Origin: Bacteroidales bacterium
GTDB taxonomy: Bacteria > Bacteroidota > Bacteroidia > Bacteroidales > VadinHA17
Direction: 5' to 3'
Length of the DNA: 15,585 bases
Assembly (NCBI GenBank): GCA_030692905.1
Contig: JAUYBT010000006.1
Coordinates: 1-15,585 of the forward strand
A model generated the notes under the pieces. The model was not told the origin of the DNA. It saw only the letters and a list, made by a program, of their open reading frames with translations, and searched no databases. Shown here one piece after another: positions 7,212 to 14,216 of this stretch; positions within the stretch are counted from its first letter, which is position 1, and every line of letters begins with the position of its first letter. The translations under genes and the position numbers were made by a program.

Positions 7212-7226
7212 CTAAAAGACTAATTA
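7198..7226. promoter_or_regulatory. Candidate BlaI operator: three TTAGT half-sites over the -33 element
   Basis: The inner palindrome TTAGTT-ATGC-AACTAA occupies 7200-7215 with perfect 6-bp arms. A third half-site, ACTAATT at 7219-7225, is a perfect 7-bp inverted match to AATTAGT at 7198-7204. A dimeric winged-helix repressor bound here would cover the -33 TTG. Assignment to BlaI rests on position and symmetry only; the sequence is not identical to the staphylococcal BlaI/MecI operator. Confidence 0.6.
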
Positions 7227-7485
7227 TTTTCAATTAAATACTAAAAATTGCAACCTCTCGGGGGTTGATCTTCTGATTTTAACACGTTTTATATTAAATG
7301 AGATTCAGAAATGGAAAGTTAAGAAATGTTTAGGGCTTGCGTTTCCGCAAAAAACCCAATGGTTCCATTAATTTCTAAAAAATCATTTATTACTATTCCA
7401 GTTTTCGGTACAAGAAAAAAAAGTGTACTTTTATTTTTTATTTTTGAAATGTAGTGAGAGATACCCGTAACCGAAGCGAAATATA
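7227..7485. other. Gene-free region between the blaI promoter and the ABC permease
   Basis: This stretch is non-coding and AT-rich. It has two small hairpins: CAACC/GGTTG at 7251-7267, and TTGCG/CGCAA at 7337-7350 flanked by GGG and CCC. A possible -7 element for the permease, TATTTTTG, lies at 7439-7446, 39 bp before its ATG, but no TTG sits at the expected -33 position. No small RNA or reading frame was recognised with confidence. Confidence 0.5.
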
Positions 7486-8727
7486 ATGAAAATAAGCATT
7501 TTCAGGGAAAATTTAAGAATTTCATTCAGAGCAATTAAATCCAACAGGGTCAGGGCGATCCTTACTATATGTATTATAGCAATTGGTATTATGGCACTTG
7601 TGGGTATCCTTACTGCAATCGATGCAATTAAATCATCCCTGACAAATCAGTTTACTATGATGGGTGCCAACTCATTCACAATTACTTCGAGGGGGATGAA
7701 TATTCAGATCGGCAACAGTAAGTCCAGGGCAAAGAATTTTTCGAGGATCTCATACAGGGAGGCCGAAGAGTTTAAAGGACGATTTGCTGATGGCGCAACG
7801 GTTTCCATTTCCTTCAATGCATCGGGATTATCAACAGTTAAATACGGGTCGGAGGAGACAAATCCAAATGTCAGCCTTATAGGTGTTGATGAAGACCATC
7901 TTACAGTTTCGGGTTATGAGATCGAATCAGGAAGAAATTTCAATGCTGATGAGGTTCAATCGAACCGGCACATTGTGCTTATTGGGGCAGATATAGTAAA
8001 GGATCTCTTCAATGAGGGTGTTGACCCTCTTGGGAAAGTTATTACAGTAGCTGGTTTAAAGCTTAAGGTTGCCGGTATTCTAAAGAGTAAGGGAGCCAGT
8101 GCCATTAATGGTGATCGTGTATGTTTTATGCCTGTCACAACTGCCCGCCAGTACTTTTCCCGTCCCAATATGTCATTCAGCATTACTATTATGCCAATAA
8201 GCCCCATGAATCTTGATATGATGACTGGGGAGGCAGAGGCTGTTTTCAGGATTGTCCGTAATCTTAATCCAAGGGATGAATCAGATTTCAATATCAATAA
8301 AAGCGACAATATAGTTAAGATGCTTCTGGAAAACCTGAAGTACGTTACACTTGCTGCAACAATAATTGGTATAGTAACATTATTCGGAGCTGCTGTCGGA
8401 CTGATGAATATAATGCTTGTCTCAGTAACAGAAAGGACACGCGAAATAGGTGTAAGAAAAGCTATTGGAGCAAAGACGCAGACTATAAAGTATCAGTTCC
8501 TCTTTGAATCGATAATGATAGGTCAGCTGGGTGGTGTTTTTGGAATTATTCTTGGTATACTTATCGGAAATGCAGTATCGTCTATGCTTAGGTCAAATTT
8601 TATAATTCCCTGGGTATGGGTAATGACCGGCATCGTTGTTTGTTTTATTGTAGGTGTTGTTTCCGGTTATGCACCAGCGGTAAAAGCGGCTAATATTGAT
8701 CCTATTGAAGCTTTAAGATACGAATAA
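7486..8727 (+). CDS. MacB/FtsX-type ABC transporter permease
   Basis: A 413-residue inner-membrane permease of the MacB type VII ABC family, which uses ATP-driven conformational change to move substrates or proteins across the envelope. Order: a cytoplasmic N-terminus (ENLRISFRAIKSNRVRAILT), TM1 (~24-45, IICIIAIGIMALVGILT-like), a large periplasmic MacB_PCD domain (~50-275), then the C-terminal FtsX domain with three helices (~285-310, 340-362, 372-400). The coupling motif VSVTERTREIGVRKAIGAK (~309-327) and the ending NIDPIEALRYE are diagnostic. The matching ATP-binding subunit is not next to it: upstream is the divergent blaI operon and downstream is gapA. It must pair with an ATPase encoded elsewhere. 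The substrate cannot be inferred. Confidence 0.92.
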   Translation: MKISIFRENLRISFRAIKSNRVRAILTICIIAIGIMALVGILTAIDAIKSSLTNQFTMMGANSFTITSRGMNIQIGNSKSRAKNFSRISYREAEEFKGRFADGATVSISFNASGLSTVKYGSEETNPNVSLIGVDEDHLTVSGYEIESGRNFNADEVQSNRHIVLIGADIVKDLFNEGVDPLGKVITVAGLKLKVAGILKSKGASAINGDRVCFMPVTTARQYFSRPNMSFSITIMPISPMNLDMMTGEAEAVFRIVRNLNPRDESDFNINKSDNIVKMLLENLKYVTLAATIIGIVTLFGAAVGLMNIMLVSVTERTREIGVRKAIGAKTQTIKYQFLFESIMIGQLGGVFGIILGILIGNAVSSMLRSNFIIPWVWVMTGIVVCFIVGVVSGYAPAVKAANIDPIEALRYE

Positions 8728-8797
8728 ATTATCAGAATAGTGGTTCCTCAAAGTATCTTTATGACAGTATTCCGCTCGAGATGAATATGATTGTATA

Positions 8798-8826
8798 AAA
8801 AAAGAGAGGAAAAACCTCTCTTTTTT
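8798..8826. terminator. Bidirectional terminator between the permease gene and gapA
   Basis: A perfect 12-bp stem, AAAAAAGAGAGG (8798-8809) with CCTCTCTTTTTT (8815-8826), encloses a 5-nt loop. It ends in T runs on both strands, so it can end transcription of the convergent permease and gapA genes. Confidence 0.92.
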
Positions 8827-8843
8827 ATTTCAATATATGCTTA

Positions 8844-9845
8844 TTACTTCAGCAATGTGATCAGGTCAACAACCCTGCAGGAGTAACCCCACTCGTTATC
8901 GTACCATGCGAGTACTTTAATCATTTTTCCGTTTACCATAGTGCTGAGTGAATCAAAGATAGATGATGCAGTGGTATGAATTACATCAACAGAAACAATT
9001 GGATCTTCAGTATATTCAAGAATTCCTTTCATAGGACCTTCTGCTGCTTTCTTCATTGCGGCGTTGATCTCTTCTTTTGTTGCTTCTTTTTTAAGAACAG
9101 CTACCAGATCAACAAGCGAACCTGTTGGGGTTGGAACCCTTACTGATATACCATCAAGTTTGCCTTTAAGTTCAGGAATTACTTTTCCGACTGCTTTTGC
9201 TGCACCTGTAGTAGTCGGGATCTGAGATAAAGCGGCTGATCTGGCACGTCTCAGGTCAGAGTGTGGAAGATCAAGAATTCTCTGATCGTTAGTGTATGAG
9301 TGAATAGTTGTCATGTAGCCAATCTCGATTCCGAAATTGTCATTCAGAACCTTGGCAACAGGAGCGAGGCAGTTTGTTGTGCATGATGCGTTTGAAACAC
9401 ACTGGTGCTCAGGTTTGAGGTCTTTATCATTTACACCCAGTACTATCATTGCATCAATAGTATCTTTAGCAGGGACTGTAAGAATTACTTTTTTTGCGCC
9501 ATTCTTCAGGTGATCGCCATAACCGCCTTTTGGGCTCTCTTTTGATGTGAAAATCCCTGTTGATTCAATAACAACATCCGGTTTTTCTTTCCACGGGATA
9601 TTTGCAGGATTTTTTTCTGCAGTAACTTTTACCTTAAACCCGTTGACAATGATATTTTCACTGTCAAAAGTGACACCGGCAAATCTTCCCTGTGTTGAAT
9701 CGTACTTAAGCAAGTGGGCAAGTGTTTTTGTATCAGTCAGATCGTTGATACCTATAATCTCTATACCTGGTTTTTCAAGAGCAATTTTAAAAACGTTGCG
9801 GCCTATTCTGCCAAAACCGTTAATAGCAACTTTAATCTTTGACAT
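8844..9845 (-). CDS. gapA: Glyceraldehyde-3-phosphate dehydrogenase, type I
   Basis: Phosphorylating GAPDH of glycolysis and gluconeogenesis: it converts glyceraldehyde 3-phosphate, NAD+ and phosphate to 1,3-bisphosphoglycerate. The 333 residues are full length. The Rossmann motif INGFGRIGR is at 8-16. The residues after the second strand, GINDL (D35), fit NAD+ rather than NADP+. The catalytic Cys155 is in SNASCTTNCLAP (151-162), and its His partner is in TIHSYTNDQR (~180-189). ILDLPHSDLRRARSAA and WYDNEWGYSCRVVDL are conserved for substrate binding and the C-terminal helix. It is transcribed alone from the promoter at 9881-9910 and ends at the bidirectional terminator at 8798-8826. Confidence 0.97.
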   Translation of the reverse strand: MSKIKVAINGFGRIGRNVFKIALEKPGIEIIGINDLTDTKTLAHLLKYDSTQGRFAGVTFDSENIIVNGFKVKVTAEKNPANIPWKEKPDVVIESTGIFTSKESPKGGYGDHLKNGAKKVILTVPAKDTIDAMIVLGVNDKDLKPEHQCVSNASCTTNCLAPVAKVLNDNFGIEIGYMTTIHSYTNDQRILDLPHSDLRRARSAALSQIPTTTGAAKAVGKVIPELKGKLDGISVRVPTPTGSLVDLVAVLKKEATKEEINAAMKKAAEGPMKGILEYTEDPIVSVDVIHTTASSIFDSLSTMVNGKMIKVLAWYDNEWGYSCRVVDLITLLK

Positions 9846-9880
9846 ACCTATATCATTAATTGGTTAATAAATTTGATTTA

Positions 9881-9910
9881 CAAAAATAGTATTTTCCCGG
9901 AAAAAGGCAA
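9881..9910 (-). promoter_or_regulatory. Promoter of gapA
   Basis: On the minus strand TTG (9908-9910), a 19-bp spacer and TATTTTTG (9881-9888) match the Bacteroidota promoter consensus exactly. The spacing leaves about 28 nt of leader before the gapA ATG. The element falls in the 78-bp gap after the barrel-like gene, where no terminator is visible, so some read-through into gapA is possible. Confidence 0.75.
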
Positions 9911-9923
9911 GAGGTAAAAAAGA

Positions 9924-10721
9924 TCATTTATTCTTTTTTCTCCTGAAGATATTTGAAAGCTTATTTGATTCCGGATCAAGCGGGTCAATAATCATTCCGA
10001 ACCTGTAACTGACAAATAATGAAAAAAATATAGTTTTGTTATCGGAACCGGCCATGATTGGTATCTTCTTTGGAAAAGCGTTAATCTGGGCTCCGACCTC
10101 TATTGCATGAATTATCTTATCCTCTTTACTGTACTCGAAATTAAATCCTCCTTTTACAAATAATCCCGGCAGTACTTTGGTCTCATTAAGCCCTTTTGTA
10201 AAAGAGGCTCTGCTATATATTTCAGAATTCCCAGTGATTGAGTTACTAAATTTTTCCTTTTTAATTGTATATTCATTATTAGGAAGAAAATATATTATTC
10301 TGTAATAGATGGGTTTGTATAACGCTATTACCGGTCCTGCTGAATAAAAATACCTTATAGCTATTCCGCCAAGATCGGCTTTTTTAAAAAGTTCATGCTG
10401 ATGTCCGATTCCTCCCCTCAGGTAAAAAGTGGAATTGAGTTTGCCAAATACAAAATTACCACCCTGAACGTTGGGATTAGATCCTTTATATTCTTTAGGA
10501 TGTTTTAGTGTTCCTGCTTCAATCTCAAGGAGACGCTTATTAAGAAAATCAATTCTTTTGGCGCCACGGTAGCTGACTCCACTACCATCAGTATTAAGAA
10601 GAATTGCAAAAGATCTTTCATTACGGAAAAATACCTTCTGCTTCTCATTTAATTCACCCTGGGCAGACAGTGAAACTGCACCAAACAAAAACATTATCGC
10701 TATTATAAGCAGCTTCTTCAT
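9924..10721 (-). CDS. Uncharacterised exported protein, probable outer-membrane beta-barrel
   Basis: A 265-residue protein with a clear Sec signal peptide (MKKLLIIAIMFLFGAVSLSAQG, residues 1-22). The ATG at 10721 is chosen over an in-frame TTG at 10733, because it places the basic residues right at the signal peptide start. The mature part alternates short amphipathic strands such as FYLRGGIGHQHELF, GIAIRYFYSAGPVIAL, VLPGLFVKGGFNFEY, IEVGAQINAF and IFFSLFVSYRFGM. These are Gly/aromatic-rich and compatible with a small outer-membrane barrel, followed by a basic tail (IFRRKKNK). I have the impression that similar proteins exist across Bacteroidota, but I know no assigned function. The 41-residue lipoprotein gene lies 51 bp upstream on the same strand, so the two are probably co-transcribed. 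Confidence 0.75.
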   Translation of the reverse strand: MKKLLIIAIMFLFGAVSLSAQGELNEKQKVFFRNERSFAILLNTDGSGVSYRGAKRIDFLNKRLLEIEAGTLKHPKEYKGSNPNVQGGNFVFGKLNSTFYLRGGIGHQHELFKKADLGGIAIRYFYSAGPVIALYKPIYYRIIYFLPNNEYTIKKEKFSNSITGNSEIYSRASFTKGLNETKVLPGLFVKGGFNFEYSKEDKIIHAIEVGAQINAFPKKIPIMAGSDNKTIFFSLFVSYRFGMIIDPLDPESNKLSNIFRRKKNK

Positions 10722-10772
10722 TTTTTTATGCAAACTTATAAAATTGGAGGAATTAAAAGAGCAATCCGGAAA

Positions 10773-10898
10773 TCAGACATTCTGACCTGTCTGCTCCGTA
10801 TTGGCCTTGGAATAAGCCGGACAATCCTTTTGACTACATGAACTGACAACCAGAGCCGTAACAAAAGCAACTATTAGTAAAACAGCAAACTTTTTCAT
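10773..10898 (-). CDS. Small (41-residue) predicted lipoprotein
   Basis: The frame MKKFAVLLIVAFVTALVV followed by SSC gives a type II signal peptide with lipobox VSSC and lipidated Cys21. The mature peptide is only about 21 residues (CSQKDCPAYSKANTEQTGQN plus a final Val) with a second cysteine at 26. The start ATG is at 10896-10898 and the stop is TGA. A promoter-like pair (TATTTTTG at 10924-10931 and TTG at 10950-10952) lies upstream. It precedes the barrel-like gene by 51 bp on the same strand. It resembles tiny DCPAYS-type lipoproteins I associate with Bacteroidota, but I cannot name a function. Mature termination so soon after the lipobox suggests a membrane-surface peptide rather than an enzyme. 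Confidence 0.8.
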   Translation of the reverse strand: MKKFAVLLIVAFVTALVVSSCSQKDCPAYSKANTEQTGQNV

Positions 10899-10923
10899 AC
10901 GAGATATTATATTTAATTATTTA

Positions 10924-10952
10924 CAAAAATAAACTTTTCATTCTGAATACAA
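10924..10952 (-). promoter_or_regulatory. Probable promoter of the small lipoprotein gene
   Basis: On the minus strand TTG (10950-10952) and TATTTTTG (10924-10931) are separated by 18 bp, one short of the usual Bacteroidota spacing. The -7 octamer matches TAnnTTTG exactly and lies 25 bp upstream of the lipoprotein ATG. Confidence 0.5.
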
Positions 10953-10988
10953 TCTTTGTGCCAAAAATAAACTTAAAACAAATTATAC

Positions 10989-11168
10989 ATGGGGTTAGAA
11001 ATCAATATTGCTGAGAAGAACCTGAATATCCTGAAATCTAAAGGATTAAAAGTAGCAACAACATTAACAAAAGCCTCCGAATTCTATCCGGCAGAAGCCT
11101 ATCATCAGGATTATTATTTCAACAACGGGAAAGTACCATATTACCATGCATATACGAAGAGGTTCTGA
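10989..11168 (+). pseudogene. msrA: C-terminal remnant of peptide methionine sulfoxide reductase MsrA
   Basis: The 59-codon frame MGLEINIAEKNLNILKSKGL, then KVATTLTKASEFYPAEAYHQ, DYYFNNGKVPYYHAYTKRF, matches the last ~55 residues of MsrA. FYPAE-x-YHQDYY (32-43) and the YHAYTKRF end are distinctive. The N-terminal two thirds, including the catalytic GCFW cysteine motif, are absent: upstream sequence to 10899 is AT-rich leader and carries no MsrA-like coding in any frame that I could find. The open ATG and intact stop mean a short peptide could still be made, but it could not reduce methionine sulfoxide. It is most simply a deletion scar next to the accessory operon. It could mark a junction where that operon entered or rearranged. 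Confidence 0.75.
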
Positions 11169-11183
11169 ACTCTCAAATATGGA

Positions 11184-11205
11184 AAAAAGATAATAAAAAG
11201 ATAAT
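11184..11205. repeat. Perfect tandem duplication of an 11-bp unit
   Basis: AAAAAGATAAT occurs twice back to back (11184-11194 and 11195-11205), just after the msrA remnant and before the cytochrome gene promoter region. The period is about one helical turn. It could be a simple slippage product or a bent upstream element. Confidence 0.7.
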
Positions 11206-11211
11206 AATTTA

Positions 11212-11243
11212 TTGTCACTAAATCCGGTAAACAATTAACTTTA
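11212..11243 (+). promoter_or_regulatory. Possible promoter of the cytochrome-oxidoreductase operon
   Basis: TTG (11212-11214), a 21-bp spacer and TAACTTTA (11236-11243) resemble the Bacteroidota consensus, with one mismatch in the -7 element and a slightly long spacer. It is the best candidate in the 106 bp between the msrA remnant and the cytochrome ATG at 11275. Confidence 0.35.
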
Positions 11244-11274
11244 GCAAGTTTTAATTGAATCTTTGCCGGAAAAT

Positions 11275-12810
11275 ATGAATTTAAGGGATTATCGTAATCG
11301 GACTTTTATCACGGGCAGGACAAAGGTCTGGTTTATTATTGCGGGCTTTATCATAGGTCTCATCTTTCTCAAATCAGGGAAAGCAGTTGTGTCATACACT
11401 TCTTCCGATAAATATTGCGTATCGTGTCATATACACCCACAGGCTGACCAGAGCTGGAAACTGTCGACACATTATAATAATCTTTCAGGAAACATTGTCC
11501 ATTGTGCTGATTGTCATCTTCCTCCTGAAGGTCATGGGTATCTGTTTGCAAAAGCAAAACATGGGGTAAAGGATGTCTATGGGTATTTCTTTAAGGACAG
11601 TACAAAGATTAACTGGCAGGAGAAAAAACTGCTTGAAAATGCAAAAGGAATCGTTTATGAAAAATCATGTCTCGAATGCCACCAGAACCTTTTCCCGGTT
11701 AAATTGTCTGTTAATGGCGGCAATGCGCACCTTTTCTATACAACAAGCGAGGAGCCGTTAAATTGTATAAACTGTCACCTGAATGTAGGGCATTACGACA
11801 GGAATGCCATTCATGCCCATGATACAAGTTTTGGTGTTACGGTCACAGCAAATCAGGCCATTTTCACAGAGCCCGCAAAGGTTGAAAAATTCCAAAATTT
11901 CAATGAAATGATACCGGGTACAAATGTGTCATTTGAAATGGTGGCAATCCCGGGAGGAACATTTAATATGGGAAGTCCTGATGTCGAACCATTACGCAAA
12001 CCCGATGAAGGTCCTGTCAGGAAATTGACCGTATCAAAATTCTGGATGGCCAAAACTGAAGTGACATGGGATGAATACTTAGCTTTCTTCAGGGCAACAG
12101 GTTCGCAGGGGAGAACAGAAGGACAGGTTGTTAGAAAAAAGAATGTGGATGCAATCAGCGGAGCGACGCCTCCATGGGGAGCTCCCGATCAGGGCTGGGG
12201 TAAAGCCTCTCGTCCAGCTATAACAATGACTTGGCATGCTGCAAATGTTTATTGCCAGTGGTTATCGAAGGTTACCGGTAAAAAATACCGGCTGCCTACT
12301 GAGACTGAATGGGAATATGCCTGCAGAGGCGGAACAGAAACACCATATTTCTTCGAGGGTAATCCAAAAGAATTTACATCCTACGGTTTTTTAAAGAAAA
12401 TCTTTGGTCCTGATACTGCAAATATTTCCTCAAGAGTAGTTTATAAATTAAATAGTTCTTCCATGACAAAAGAACCTGAATCGGTTAAAGAAAATCCTTT
12501 CGGGTTGAAGAATATGCCGGGAAATGTTGCAGAATTTTGTTTTGATTTCTATTCTCCCTATATTTATAAAGCCGATTCAGCAGAAGTTGTTAATCCTAAA
12601 GGCCCTTCGGGAGGGCAGGAACATGTTATTCGCGGAGGTTCATTCAAAAGCGATGCAAAAGATATCAGGAGTGCGGCCCGCGATTTTACAAAAACTAAGG
12701 CATGGCTGGTTACCGATCCACAGATGCCGAAAAGTATATGGTGGTATTCCGATTGTATTGATGTGGGATTCAGAGTAGTATGTGAAACTGATAGTATAAC
12801 AGGACAATAA
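11275..12810 (+). CDS. Membrane-anchored tetraheme NapC/NirT-type cytochrome fused to a SUMF1/FGE-like domain
   Basis: A 511-residue fusion. The ATG at 11275 is chosen over a TTG at 11263. One helix (~17-36, WFIIAGFIIGLIFLKSGKAV) anchors it in the inner membrane. Four CxxCH heme c sites follow: CVSCH (48-52), CADCH (77-81), CLECH (132-136) and CINCH (164-168), as in NapC/NirT quinol-oxidising cytochromes. From ~219 a formylglycine-generating-enzyme-like domain starts (MVAIPGGTFNMGS at 222-234), with RLPTETEWEYACRGG (339-353), NMPGNVAEF (413-421), RGGSF (453-457) and VGFRVV (497-502). The cysteine pair that binds copper in true FGE is not seen after RGGSF (sequence FKSDAKDIRSAARD), so sulfatase maturation is unlikely. 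No sulfatase is present. It is the first gene of an operon with two exported oxidoreductases, 25 bp before the next. It probably passes electrons between quinones and a periplasmic partner. Confidence 0.88.
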   Translation: MNLRDYRNRTFITGRTKVWFIIAGFIIGLIFLKSGKAVVSYTSSDKYCVSCHIHPQADQSWKLSTHYNNLSGNIVHCADCHLPPEGHGYLFAKAKHGVKDVYGYFFKDSTKINWQEKKLLENAKGIVYEKSCLECHQNLFPVKLSVNGGNAHLFYTTSEEPLNCINCHLNVGHYDRNAIHAHDTSFGVTVTANQAIFTEPAKVEKFQNFNEMIPGTNVSFEMVAIPGGTFNMGSPDVEPLRKPDEGPVRKLTVSKFWMAKTEVTWDEYLAFFRATGSQGRTEGQVVRKKNVDAISGATPPWGAPDQGWGKASRPAITMTWHAANVYCQWLSKVTGKKYRLPTETEWEYACRGGTETPYFFEGNPKEFTSYGFLKKIFGPDTANISSRVVYKLNSSSMTKEPESVKENPFGLKNMPGNVAEFCFDFYSPYIYKADSAEVVNPKGPSGGQEHVIRGGSFKSDAKDIRSAARDFTKTKAWLVTDPQMPKSIWWYSDCIDVGFRVVCETDSITGQ

Positions 12811-12835
12811 GATAGATTATTTTAACAGAAAAAAA

Positions 12836-14173
12836 ATGCAGAATATTGACAGAAGAAAATTCATTGGAAAAACAGCTCTCGCAGGTATTGGATTAGCCGG
12901 TGCAGGGGCTTTAATAACAGCATGCAAAAGAAAACCGGATGTTGAAGTATCAGGACTTCCTCCTATATTAAATAGCGCACCAAAAGGCAAAAAACTCAAA
13001 GCGGGACTGGTTGGTGTCGGAGCAAGAGGTACCGGGGCAGCTATCAATTTTATTAGTGCAGGACTCGATCTGGAGATAATTGCCCTTGCAGATGTCTTCC
13101 AGGATAAGATTGACGCCTGCCGCGAAAGATTTGCTTCATTCAATCTTCCGATACCGGCCGAAAACTGCTTTGTTGGTTTTGACGGTTATAAAAAACTGAT
13201 GGCTCTTCCCGACATAGATGTTGTTTTGCTTGCGACTCCGCCTCAATTCCGCCCCGACCATTTTCTTGAAGCTGTATCGAATAACAAACATGTCTTTTTG
13301 GAAAAACCGGTAGCAGTCGACCCTGTTGGTATAAGATCGGTAATAACCTCCGGGAAAAAGGCCGAAGCAATAGGATTATGTGTGGTCACCGGAACACAGA
13401 GGCGCCATCAGGAAGATTATATCGAGACATATAAACAGGTAATGAACGGTGCAATTGGTACAATCACCTCTGCAAAAGCATTCTGGAACCAGGACCATGT
13501 ATGGTTCCGTGAGCGTGAAGAGGGATGGAACGATATGGAGTACATGATCCGTAACTGGAACAATTTCTGCTGGTTATGCGGAGATCATATCCTTGATACA
13601 CACGTACATAATATAGATGTTATCAACTGGTTCATGGGCAAATATCCCGAGAAAGCAATCGGTTATGGTGGCCGTCACCGCAGGGTTACCGGTGACCAGT
13701 ATGACTTTTTCAGCATCGACTTTGATTATGGCAATGGTGTCAGTTCACATAGTATGTGCCGTCAGATAGACAGTTGCGCTAACGGAACAGGTGAAGTTAT
13801 TATGGGAACTGAAGGTTATACCAACTGTGTCAACACAATCTGGGATCTGAAGGGAAATGTAAAATGGCAATTTGAATACCCGAATGATGAAAACGGAAAT
13901 CCTATGAACCAGGTTAAAATTCCTCCCTATGTACAGGAGCACATGCACCTTGTTCATGCTATCCGTACTGGTAGTTATGTTAATGAAGCAGAACAGACAG
14001 CCCTTTCGACACTAACCGCTATAATGGGCAGGACAGCAGCCTATACAGGACGTGCTATAACCTGGGATGAAATTTTCAGATCTGATATGGACCTTGGACC
14101 GGCTAAAATTGAGTTCGGCCCGGTTGATATGGTTTTCGAAACACCTATCCCGGGAACGCCTGTAATTATTTAA
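12836..14173 (+). CDS. Tat-exported lipoprotein of the Gfo/Idh/MocA oxidoreductase family
   Basis: A 445-residue NAD(P)-dependent oxidoreductase. The N-terminus NIDRRKFIGKTALAG carries a twin-arginine signal, and LITAC (26-30) is a lipobox, so it is folded with cofactor, exported by Tat and lipidated at Cys30. The Rossmann motif LVGVGARGTG (58-67) binds the nucleotide. HVFLEKPVAVDP (152-163) holds the conserved EKP with catalytic Lys157, and GDHILDTHVHNIDVINW (249-265) supplies the Asp/His active-site residues. Family members oxidise or reduce sugars and cyclitols, often at C3 of glucosides or inositol. It sits 25 bp after the cytochrome fusion and 43 bp before a second family member, so all three are likely co-transcribed. 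Exact substrate unknown; periplasmic or outer-leaflet action is inferred from the signal. Confidence 0.9.
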   Translation: MQNIDRRKFIGKTALAGIGLAGAGALITACKRKPDVEVSGLPPILNSAPKGKKLKAGLVGVGARGTGAAINFISAGLDLEIIALADVFQDKIDACRERFASFNLPIPAENCFVGFDGYKKLMALPDIDVVLLATPPQFRPDHFLEAVSNNKHVFLEKPVAVDPVGIRSVITSGKKAEAIGLCVVTGTQRRHQEDYIETYKQVMNGAIGTITSAKAFWNQDHVWFREREEGWNDMEYMIRNWNNFCWLCGDHILDTHVHNIDVINWFMGKYPEKAIGYGGRHRRVTGDQYDFFSIDFDYGNGVSSHSMCRQIDSCANGTGEVIMGTEGYTNCVNTIWDLKGNVKWQFEYPNDENGNPMNQVKIPPYVQEHMHLVHAIRTGSYVNEAEQTALSTLTAIMGRTAAYTGRAITWDEIFRSDMDLGPAKIEFGPVDMVFETPIPGTPVII

Positions 14174-14216
14174 TTTATAAGTTATTATATCAAAATCTAA
14201 CCAAAATAATATCGAT

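Noticed and set aside
7251..7267. Hairpin CAACC/GGTTG as an intrinsic terminator
   Set aside because: The stem is only 5 bp, lacks a directly following U-tract, and lies upstream of two divergent promoters where no transcript needs to end.
10759..10796. Inverted repeats between the lipoprotein and barrel-like genes
   Set aside because: CAGAC/GTCTG can pair (10774-10793), but the outer arms overlap the inner ones and no stable extended structure results; no U-tract follows.
12328..12810. Possible sulfatase maturation function
   Set aside because: The FGE-like domain lacks the expected cysteine pair after RGGS, and no sulfatase is encoded in the window.
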